From assembly GCA_905236595.1 (NCBI GenBank), contig CAJORE010000312.1, positions 1-5,510 of the forward strand: a stretch of DNA of 5,510 bases, given 5' to 3'. How positions within the stretch are numbered: the first letter of the stretch is position 1; each line of letters opens with the position of its first letter. The stretch comes from an uncultured Selenomonadaceae bacterium (GTDB taxonomy: Bacteria > Bacillota > Negativicutes > Selenomonadales > Selenomonadaceae). Positions 1 to 5,510 of this stretch are shown piece by piece. The notes beneath the pieces were generated by a model. It did no database searches, was not told where the DNA came from, and saw only the letters and a program-made list of their open reading frames with translations. Position numbers and translations under genes: made by a program.

Positions 1-49
1 CCCAAAAAAGATAGTTTTTAGAGGTCCCCATAAGAAAGAAGCAAGAATC

Positions 50-1075
50 ATGCGAAGGTGTTTGAAAATTTTCGTTGTCGCATTGACATTGTTTTCTTTG
101 TCGGGCGGCGTTACTTTTGCCAAGGATTTTGGCGAGTTTTGGAAAAAGAATTCGACGGCGGCAAGCGAGATAACATCATACGTCGAAAGCATCACGAAGA
201 AAAAATCCCGCGATTATATCGCTCCCGCCGACCGCATCGCCGTATTTGATTTGGACGGTACTGTTTTTTGCGACACTTTCCCGCGACCCTTTGACTGGCT
301 GATGCTCAAGGATTTGGTGGATGAGCGCGGCATCCGTACGCCCCTTGAGGCGCGTAATACGGCTAAGGAAATTGCCGATTCTTTTCGGCAGGAAGCGCCG
401 GACAATATGGCCGTGCGGGCAAGACTGACCGAAGCGGAAGCGTACAAAGGGCAGACCCCTGCCGAATTGACGGCGAGAGCGGAAAAATTGAAAAAATCCC
501 CCGCCGCCGGTTTTAATGCGCTGACAAGGGGCGACGCTTTTTATGCCCCGATGGCGGAGCTTATCAATTATTTGCGCGACAACGATTTTTCCGTTTACAT
601 CGTTGCCGATACGGAACGCACGACGGCGCGGCTTTTGGTTTGCGACAAATTGGGGATTCCCGCCGAGAACGTTATCGGCACGGACTTTGAACTTGCCGGG
701 GCGGAGCAACGGACGGTGCCGTCCGAAACTTATTCGTTGCGCGCGGGGGACAAAGTCGTTTATAACGGCGAAGCCTCCGTCAACGTGAAAATGAACAAGG
801 TGAACGCCATTATGCGCCACATCGGGAAAAAGCCGGTGCTGGCCTTCGGCAACGATCTGGCCGACAGCAGTATGCTGACTTTTGTGCAAGCGGACAATCC
901 CCGCAAAAGCATGGCGTTTATGGTGCTAAACGACGACGAGGTTCGCGATTATGTCGATGAAAATGCGGCCGCCGAAATAAAGCAAGCGGCGGTATTTAAC
1001 GGTTGGCGCACCATTTCGGTGAAAAATGATTTTGCCGTTCTTTACGGCAAAGACGTAAAGAAAGCGAGTAAGTAA
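50..1075 (+). CDS. Secreted HAD-superfamily phosphatase (PF12710-like)
   Basis: A 341-residue protein predicted to be exported and to hydrolyse a phosphomonoester outside the cytoplasm; the substrate is unknown. Residues 1-24 form a signal peptide: a basic start (MRRCLK), a hydrophobic core at about 8-19, and a likely signal peptidase I site after T22-F-A24. There is no lipobox. HAD motif I is FDLDGT, with D67 as the expected nucleophile and D69 as acid/base. Residues 78-175 are a helical C1-type cap. The motif II region is IVADT (184-188), with Ala where Ser or Thr is usual. K250 is the likely motif III lysine, and motif IV is GNDLADSSM (267-275). The tail GWRTISVKNDFAVLYG (318-333) resembles the ending I recall for secreted HAD phosphatases of anaerobes. 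ATG 50 is chosen because it gives the complete signal peptide; the next Met is residue 85. The ribosome binding site is weak (AAGAAAG, 32-38... purine-rich only). It is followed after 2 bases by the HMA_2-type gene, so the two are probably cotranscribed. The superfamily call is firm; the activity is inferred. Confidence 0.88.
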   Translation: MRRCLKIFVVALTLFSLSGGVTFAKDFGEFWKKNSTAASEITSYVESITKKKSRDYIAPADRIAVFDLDGTVFCDTFPRPFDWLMLKDLVDERGIRTPLEARNTAKEIADSFRQEAPDNMAVRARLTEAEAYKGQTPAELTARAEKLKKSPAAGFNALTRGDAFYAPMAELINYLRDNDFSVYIVADTERTTARLLVCDKLGIPAENVIGTDFELAGAEQRTVPSETYSLRAGDKVVYNGEASVNVKMNKVNAIMRHIGKKPVLAFGNDLADSSMLTFVQADNPRKSMAFMVLNDDEVRDYVDENAAAEIKQAAVFNGWRTISVKNDFAVLYGKDVKKASK

Positions 1076-1077
1076 GC

Positions 1078-1569
1078 GTGAACATGACCGACATTAAAAA
1101 TGTGCCGTTGTCCTTGCCGCTGACCGGTGCGCTTATCGGCACGGTGGCGACGTTGTTCGTCGGCAAAAAATGGCATGCGGGCTTTGGCATTTTGTGGTCG
1201 CTTCTCTCTTTGTGGCATGGCCTGCAACACGCGGGAAAAATGCAAAAGGATGCGGCGCATCTTTGGCCTCCGGCAAAAACAACCGACACGACGAAACTGC
1301 AAAATTTTGTCGCGGGGCTGAAAATTGCCGCTTTCACGCCCGGCCGGTTGCGCGTGTACCATGCGTCGCTTATCGGCAACGAGGATTTGGCGCGGCAGCT
1401 TGAAGAATACCTTGCGTCCTTTACCGGCGTAAAAAAAGCGACAGTCGGCACCCTCACCGGTTCGCTTTTAATCGAATACGACACCGAGCGGCTCCGAACC
1501 AAAAAAGGTTTGGCGGCGCTTGAGAAAAAAATCATGGTCATTTACGGCAAGGATAAACAGAACCGATAG
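1078..1569 (+). CDS. Small membrane protein with HMA_2-type domain, cysteine-free
   Basis: A 163-residue protein with two hydrophobic segments at about residues 12-29 and 34-50, separated by K30-K31, so probably a membrane hairpin. A soluble C-terminal domain (about 80-155) follows. That domain begins [10 protein letters not shown] and continues through [27 protein letters not shown], which fits the beta-alpha-beta ferredoxin-like pattern of the HMA_2 family, relatives of heavy-metal-associated domains. The CxxC metal site of classical HMA domains is absent, and the whole protein has no cysteine. Histidines 33, 47, 51 and 61 and Met 55 cluster around the second membrane segment. The role is unknown; binding to metal, heme or a partner protein is possible but unproven. 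GTG 1078 is chosen because GAG at 1066-1068 lies 9 bases upstream; ATG 1084, two codons later, is an equally plausible start with only a weak TAAG upstream. The gene starts 2 bases after the phosphatase stop and is closed by a terminator 6 bases downstream, so it is the last gene of that unit. Confidence 0.8.
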   Translation: MNMTDIKNVPLSLPLTGALIGTVATLFVGKKWHAGFGILWSLLSLWHGLQHAGKMQKDAAHLWPPAKTTDTTKLQNFVAGLKIAAFTPGRLRVYHASLIGNEDLARQLEEYLASFTGVKKATVGTLTGSLLIEYDTERLRTKKGLAALEKKIMVIYGKDKQNR

Positions 1570-1575
1570 CTTATG

Positions 1576-1607
1576 AATTCCTCGTCGTGACGACGGGGAA
1601 TTTTTTT
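1576..1607 (+). terminator. Rho-independent terminator after the HMA_2-type gene
   Basis: A 12-bp stem pairs 1576-1587 with 1591-1602, with one G-U pair (1582 with 1596) and a 3-base loop TGA. Seven T residues follow (1601-1607), the first two being part of the stem. The hairpin starts 6 bases after the TAG stop of the HMA_2-type gene and lies 54 bases before leuS. It therefore most likely ends the upstream unit and separates it from leuS-aroA. It also contains the only upstream GTG that could lengthen leuS, which argues against that longer start. Confidence 0.9.
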
Positions 1608-1617
1608 GCGATTGGGG

Positions 1618-1634
1618 AACAAAAAGCATTTGTT
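1618..1634. other. Short AT-rich inverted repeat in the leuS leader
   Basis: AACAAA (1618-1623) and TTTGTT (1629-1634) are perfect inverted repeats around the 5-base spacer AAGCA. They lie between the terminator and the leuS Shine-Dalgarno. The stem is only 6 bp with one G-C pair, so a stable RNA hairpin is doubtful. It could be a small operator half-site pair or simply chance. No known regulator site is recognised here. Confidence 0.2.
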
Positions 1635-1646
1635 GCGTTTTCGCAC

Positions 1647-1652
1647 GGAAGG
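1647..1652 (+). promoter_or_regulatory. Ribosome binding site of leuS
   Basis: GGAAGG lies 9 bases before ATG 1662 and is the best Shine-Dalgarno match in the window. It fixes the leuS start at [10 protein letters not shown], which is also where family homology begins. A frame extension to GTG 1587 would start inside the terminator stem. Confidence 0.85.
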
Positions 1653-1661
1653 TTTGACAAA

Positions 1662-4133
1662 ATGGAAAAATACACACCGCAGGAAATAGAAAAAAAGTGG
1701 CAAAAAGTGTGGGAGGACGAAGCGGTCTATAAGACGGAGCGCGACGATTCCCGCAAAAAATACTACGCCTTGGAGATGTTTCCCTACCCGTCGGGCAATT
1801 TGCACATGGGACACGTCCGCAATTATTCTATCGGCGACGTGGTGGCGCGGTTTAAGACGATGCAGGGCTACAACGTCCTTCACCCCATGGGCTTTGATGC
1901 TTTCGGTATGCCCGCCGAGAACGCCGCCATCGAACACGGCATCCACCCGGCGAAGTGGACGAAGGACAACATTGCCAACATGACGGCGCAACAAAAAGGC
2001 ATGGGGCTTTCCTACGACTGGGATCGGGAAGCGATAACCTGCAACCCCGATTATTACAAGTGGACGCAATGGCTCTTTGAACTTGTTTACAAAAAAGGCT
2101 TGGCGTACAAAAAGGCGGCGACGGTCAACTGGTGCGACAAATGCGGCACGGTGCTGGCCAATGAGCAAGTGGTGGACGGCAAATGCTGGCGTTGCGATTC
2201 GCCGGTTGTAAAAAAAGACCTGGCGCAATGGTTCTTTAAGATTACCGATTACGCCGACCGTTTGCTGAAAGACTTGTCCCTTCTCAAAGGGTGGCCGGAA
2301 CGCGTAAAAACCATGCAGGAAAACTGGATCGGCAAAAGCGCCGGTTTGGAATTTTCCATGGAAATTCCCGAACTTGGCGAAAGCGTTGCGGTATACACCA
2401 CGCGCCCCGATACGGCCTTCGGCATCACCTTCTTGGCGTTGGCCGCCGAACATCCGTTGGTGGAAAAAATTTGCGCCAAAAGCGACAAGGCCGACGAGAT
2501 AAAAGCTTTTTGCGAAAAGGTGCGCCAAACGAGCGACATCGAACGCACAGCCGGCGATGCCGACAAAGAAGGCGTGTTCACGGGGCTTTACTGCATAAAT
2601 CCCTTTAACGGCAACAAAGCCCAAATTTGGGTGACGAATTACGTCCTTGCCGAATACGGCACGGGGGCGGTAATGGGCGTGCCGAGCGGCGACCAACGCG
2701 ACTGGCTCTTCGCCAAAAAATACGGCATCGACATAATTTTGACGCTTCAGCCCAAAGGCGCCAAGCTCAAATTAGCGGATATGACGGCGGCTTACGTCGA
2801 AAAAGACGGCGAACTTGTCAATTCCGGTCGCTTTACGGGCATGGAAATGCACGCCGCCATGGACGCCATCATGGACGAGGCGGAAGCCAAAGGCTTCGGC
2901 AAACGGCGCATAAATTACCGGCTGCGCGATTGGCTTATCTCCCGTCAACGGTACTGGGGGGCGCCCATTCCCATAATCTACTGCGACAAATGCGGCGAAG
3001 TATTGGTGCCGGAAGAGGAATTGCCCGTCAAACTGCCCGAGGACGTGAAGTTTGAAAGCGGCGCCAAATCGCCACTTGCCACGAGCAAAGAATTCGTTGA
3101 GTGCCGTTGCCCGAAATGCGGCGGCGCGGCGCGACGCGAGACGGATACAATGGACACGTTCATTTGTTCGTCATGGTATTACCTTCGTTATACCGACCCG
3201 AAAAACGACAGCGCACCTTTCGCCAAAGGCGACGTCAATTATTGGGCGCCGGTTGACCAATACATCGGCGGCATCGAACACGCGATTTTGCATTTGCTCT
3301 ATTCGCGCTTTGTGACGAAAGTGTTAAAGGACGAAGGCTTGGTGGATTTTGCCGAACCCTTCACCAATCTTTTGACGCAAGGCATGGTCATAAAAGACGG
3401 CGCAAAGATGAGTAAATCAAAAGGCAACGTCGTTTCGCCGGAGGAAATTATCGGCAAATTCGGCGCGGACACGGCGCGGCTCTTTATTCTGTTTGCCGCC
3501 CCCGTTGAACGCGACCTTGAATGGAGCGACGAAGGCGTGGAAGGCTCCTTCCGCTTCCTGTCCCGCGTATGGCGCATTTTGGACATAAAAGCCGACGCCA
3601 TAAACAGCGGCAACGACGCTTATGACGCGGCAACGCTCACCGCCGACGAAAAGAAATTGCGCGGCCAACTGCACCGCACAATAAAGAAAGTCACCGTTGA
3701 CATCGGCGAGCGCTTCATGTTCAACACCGCCATAAGCTCCTGCATGGAATTGGTCAATCACCTCTACACCTTCCAAGACAAGGAACTGAATCCCGATTTG
3801 GCGCGGGAGACGGCGAAAAATCTCCTGTTGATGTTAGCGCCGTTTGCGCCGCACATAACCGAGGAATTGTGGAGCAAATTTTTCGTCGGCAGCGTCCACA
3901 AGCAAAGCTGGCCAAAATGCGACGAAGCGGCGACCGTCGAAAACGAAATCGAAATCGTGGTGCAGGTAAACGGTAAAGTCCGTGACAAACTCGTAATTGC
4001 CGCCGACGCCGACAAAACGGCGCAGGAAGAAGCCGCCCTTGCTTTGCCGAAAATAAAGGAACTGACGGCGGGCAAAACCGTTGTCAAAGTCATCGTCGTG
4101 CCGAAGAAACTGGTGAACATCGCCGTCAAATAA
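1662..4133 (+). CDS. leuS: Leucyl-tRNA synthetase (LeuRS)
   Basis: An 823-residue cytosolic class Ia synthetase that attaches leucine to tRNA-Leu using ATP. The HIGH motif is HMGH (48-51) within [15 protein letters not shown], and KMSKS is at 582-586. A first Cys4 site is C158-x2-C161 with C175-x2-C178. The CP1 editing domain runs from about 222 to 415, with TTRPDT (246-251) and the PSGDQRD segment (341-347) that holds the conserved editing aspartates. [17 protein letters not shown] (422-438) returns to the catalytic core. A second Cys4 site is C441-x2-C444 with C483-x2-C486, in the T. thermophilus-like arrangement. [13 protein letters not shown] runs straight into KMSKS, so the leucine-specific domain is absent, as in Bacillus. 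The anticodon-binding helical domain (about 630-760) and the small C-terminal domain (VNGKVRDKL, 769-777) are complete. Length is normal for the family. There is no T-box: only 54 bases separate the terminator from the start. It is followed by aroA in an apparent operon. One oddity is Gly343, where E. coli and B. subtilis have His. Confidence 0.98.
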   Translation: MEKYTPQEIEKKWQKVWEDEAVYKTERDDSRKKYYALEMFPYPSGNLHMGHVRNYSIGDVVARFKTMQGYNVLHPMGFDAFGMPAENAAIEHGIHPAKWTKDNIANMTAQQKGMGLSYDWDREAITCNPDYYKWTQWLFELVYKKGLAYKKAATVNWCDKCGTVLANEQVVDGKCWRCDSPVVKKDLAQWFFKITDYADRLLKDLSLLKGWPERVKTMQENWIGKSAGLEFSMEIPELGESVAVYTTRPDTAFGITFLALAAEHPLVEKICAKSDKADEIKAFCEKVRQTSDIERTAGDADKEGVFTGLYCINPFNGNKAQIWVTNYVLAEYGTGAVMGVPSGDQRDWLFAKKYGIDIILTLQPKGAKLKLADMTAAYVEKDGELVNSGRFTGMEMHAAMDAIMDEAEAKGFGKRRINYRLRDWLISRQRYWGAPIPIIYCDKCGEVLVPEEELPVKLPEDVKFESGAKSPLATSKEFVECRCPKCGGAARRETDTMDTFICSSWYYLRYTDPKNDSAPFAKGDVNYWAPVDQYIGGIEHAILHLLYSRFVTKVLKDEGLVDFAEPFTNLLTQGMVIKDGAKMSKSKGNVVSPEEIIGKFGADTARLFILFAAPVERDLEWSDEGVEGSFRFLSRVWRILDIKADAINSGNDAYDAATLTADEKKLRGQLHRTIKKVTVDIGERFMFNTAISSCMELVNHLYTFQDKELNPDLARETAKNLLLMLAPFAPHITEELWSKFFVGSVHKQSWPKCDEAATVENEIEIVVQVNGKVRDKLVIAADADKTAQEEAALALPKIKELTAGKTVVKVIVVPKKLVNIAVK

Positions 4134-4135
4134 GG
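4131..4135 (+). promoter_or_regulatory. Ribosome binding site of aroA, overlapping the leuS stop
   Basis: TAAGG contains the leuS TAA stop and an AAGG Shine-Dalgarno core 8 bases before ATG 4144. It is too close (2 bases) to serve ATG 4138, so it decides the start in favour of 4144. The overlap suggests that ribosomes finishing leuS help start aroA translation. Confidence 0.65.
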
Positions 4136-4143
4136 TTATGTCC

Positions 4144-5454
4144 ATGAACAACAAGAAAATTCATCCCTTCGCCGAAAGCATCGGCGGCACGGTACGCATC
4201 CCCGGCGACAAATCCGTATCGCACCGCGCCGTCATGCTGGCCGCGTTGGGCAACCAAAGCGTCACCGTGAAAAATTTTTTGCGGGGGGCGGACTGCCTTT
4301 CGACGGTCAACTGTATGCGAGCGTTGGGGGCAAACATCGAAGAAATTTCCGCCGACGAACTAATCGTCACGGGTAAGGGCTTAAACGGCTTGACCGAACC
4401 GACGGAAATATTAAACGCCGGCAATTCCGGCACGACCCTGCGCTTATTGATGGGGTTGCTTTCGCCGCGCCGAATGTTCGCCGCCTTTTGCGGCGACGCG
4501 TCCTTGACCAAGCGCCCCATGGCGCGGGTTATACAGCCGCTGTCCCTTATGGGCGCAAAAATCGTCGGCCGGGCGGGCAATAAATTCCTGCCCGTAGCCG
4601 TCACGCCCGTTACGCAAAATTTAACGGGCATCACCTACGACAGTCCCGTAGCGTCGGCTCAGGTAAAATCGGCAATATTGCTGGCGGGCTTATTGGCCGA
4701 AGGAGAAACCACCGTCAACGAGCCTTATCTTTCGCGCAACCATACGGAAAAAATGCTGGCCGCTTGCGGCGTCGATATTCGCCAAACAGGCAGCACCACC
4801 GTGCTTTCGCCCCCCGCCGCCCGCGATTTTGCGCCGCCGTCGGTCTTTGAAGTCCCCGGCGACATAAGTTCGGCGGCGTATTGGCTCGTGTTGGCCGCCG
4901 TCATGAAGGGCAGTCGCCTGACGCTAAAGAATACGGGCGTCAACGAAACGCGCACGGGCATCATCGACGTTTTGCGCTCAATGGGCGCCGACATCACGCT
5001 GACGAACAAACGCCAAAGCGGCGGCGAACCCTTGGCGGATTTAATCGTCACGGGCAACGGCAATTTGCACGGCACCGCTTTCGGCGCCGAGATTGTCCCG
5101 CGCCTTATCGACGAAATCCCCGTCATAGCGGCGGCGGCGCTTTTTGCCGACGGCGATACGGTTATGCGGGAGGTCAGCGAATTGCGCGTCAAGGAAACCG
5201 ACCGCCTGCAAGCGATAATCGACGAATTTAACAAAATAATGCCCGGTTCCGCCGTTGCCGACGGCGATACGCTGATAATTCACGGCAGATGCGGCGAATT
5301 TTTGCCGAACATACCCGTCAAGACCTACGGCGATCACCGCATGGCGATGGCGCTGGCCGTAATCGGCGCGGCGAAAGCCGGCGTTTGTTTGGACGATGCG
5401 TCATGCGTTGACATTTCGTACCCGACGTTTTGGAACACATTGGAAGGATTTTAA
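4144..5454 (+). CDS. aroA: 3-phosphoshikimate 1-carboxyvinyltransferase (EPSP synthase), class II
   Basis: A 436-residue cytosolic enzyme that joins shikimate-3-phosphate and phosphoenolpyruvate to give EPSP, the sixth step of the shikimate pathway to chorismate. Visible motifs are PGDKSVSHRA (20-29), the PEP-site loop AGNSGTTLRL (92-101), SLTKRPMARV (120-129), SAQVK (171-175), RNHTE (198-202), NETR (267-270), the catalytic DE at D323-E324, ELRVKETDR (346-354) and YGDHRMAMALA (395-405). The set GDK[ST], SAQxK, RxH[ST]E and NxTR marks a class II enzyme like those of Bacillus and Agrobacterium CP4. Gly96 is present where CP4 carries Ala, so strong glyphosate tolerance should not be assumed. Length is normal and both domains are complete. 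ATG 4144 is preferred to ATG 4138 because of the AAGG at 4132-4135. The gene lies 10 bases after leuS, probably in the same transcript, and a long hairpin follows its stop by 7 bases. Confidence 0.98.
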   Translation: MNNKKIHPFAESIGGTVRIPGDKSVSHRAVMLAALGNQSVTVKNFLRGADCLSTVNCMRALGANIEEISADELIVTGKGLNGLTEPTEILNAGNSGTTLRLLMGLLSPRRMFAAFCGDASLTKRPMARVIQPLSLMGAKIVGRAGNKFLPVAVTPVTQNLTGITYDSPVASAQVKSAILLAGLLAEGETTVNEPYLSRNHTEKMLAACGVDIRQTGSTTVLSPPAARDFAPPSVFEVPGDISSAAYWLVLAAVMKGSRLTLKNTGVNETRTGIIDVLRSMGADITLTNKRQSGGEPLADLIVTGNGNLHGTAFGAEIVPRLIDEIPVIAAAALFADGDTVMREVSELRVKETDRLQAIIDEFNKIMPGSAVADGDTLIIHGRCGEFLPNIPVKTYGDHRMAMALAVIGAAKAGVCLDDASCVDISYPTFWNTLEGF

Positions 5455-5461
5455 CCGCAAT

Positions 5462-5509
5462 CGCGATATGATTATTCGTCCGACCGATGAATGATTGTAT
5501 CGCGCTTTT
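5462..5509 (+). terminator. Probable rho-independent terminator after aroA
   Basis: A 19-bp stem pairs 5462-5480 with 5486-5504 around the loop CGACC, starting 7 bases after the aroA stop. Four of the pairs are G-U on the + strand RNA; on the minus strand they would be A-C mismatches, so the structure favours + strand transcripts. The tail is C then TTTT (5506-5509), then A at the window edge. The T run is short and cut off by the window end, so strength cannot be judged. It could also be the stem of another element at the start of the next region. Confidence 0.7.
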
Positions 5510-5510
5510 A

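Noticed and set aside
1..49. Possible end of an upstream gene or promoter in the first 49 bases
   Set aside because: Stops occur (TAG at 12 and 19, TAA at 31) but the stretch is too short to identify a gene, and no -35/-10 pair is visible.
176..889. Minus-strand open frame (237 codons) opposite the phosphatase gene
   Set aside because: No recognisable domain or export signal, and the + strand frame has clear HAD motifs.
1573..1590. Tiny frame MNSSS in the terminator as a possible leader peptide for leuS attenuation
   Set aside because: It has no leucine codons, no ribosome binding site, and the hairpin sits immediately after the upstream gene as an ordinary terminator.
1606..1634. TTGCGA with 17-base spacing to TTTGTT as a leuS promoter
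   Set aside because: The -35 matches consensus at only 4 of 6 bases and the -10 at 3 of 6, overlapping the terminator T run; too weak to call.
1587..1661. 25-codon N-terminal extension of leuS from GTG 1587
   Set aside because: The start lies in the terminator stem, has no ribosome binding site, and the extra residues do not resemble LeuRS; ATG 1662 has GGAAGG at good spacing.
1542..2696. Long minus-strand open frame (384 codons) opposite the start of leuS
   Set aside because: It lies mainly opposite a certain LeuRS and crosses the terminator; its translation is rich in His, Phe, Arg and Val without recognisable motifs, as expected of a codon-bias shadow.
4138..4143. ATG 4138 as the aroA start
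   Set aside because: The AAGG would be only 2 bases away, too close for use; ATG 4144 has 8-base spacing.
5468..5510. ATGs at 5468, 5487 and 5491 as the start of a next gene
   Set aside because: The first frame stops after 8 codons, none has a Shine-Dalgarno, and all lie in the hairpin after aroA.

Overview
The window is ordinary-looking bacterial chromosome with four complete genes, all on the + strand. They form two short transcription units, each closed by a hairpin that resembles an intrinsic terminator. Gene-style Shine-Dalgarno sites, a compact leucyl-tRNA synthetase without the leucine-specific insertion but with two Cys4 sites, and a class II EPSP synthase together suggest an anaerobic member of the Bacillota. 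A Negativicutes-like lineage is my best guess, from recall of similar proteins, and is not proven by the sequence.

Unit 1 (50-1607): a secreted HAD-superfamily phosphatase with a signal peptide (50-1075) is followed after 2 bases by a small membrane protein (1078-1569). That protein has two predicted transmembrane segments and a cytosolic or extracytoplasmic HMA_2-type domain, and it contains no cysteine. A 12-bp hairpin plus a T run (1576-1607) ends the unit. Both proteins act at or outside the membrane. Their substrates are unknown. Bases 1-49 hold only the leader of the first gene: no clear promoter and only a weak purine-rich stretch as ribosome binding site.

Unit 2 (about 1608-5510): leuS (1662-4133), with a good Shine-Dalgarno, is followed by aroA (4144-5454), whose ribosome binding site overlaps the leuS stop codon. 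LeuS charges tRNA-Leu; AroA makes EPSP, the precursor of chorismate and the aromatic amino acids. The pair therefore links protein synthesis and amino-acid supply, but they are not steps of one pathway. A 19-bp hairpin with a short T run at the window edge (5462-5509) probably ends this unit. The leuS leader is too short for a T-box.

I see no mobile element, CRISPR array, RNA gene or obviously new defence or metabolic system. The points most worth a second look are sequence deviations in known families: an altered HAD motif II and motif IV, a cysteine-free HMA-type domain beside a histidine-bearing membrane hairpin, and a Gly where the LeuRS editing site usually has His.
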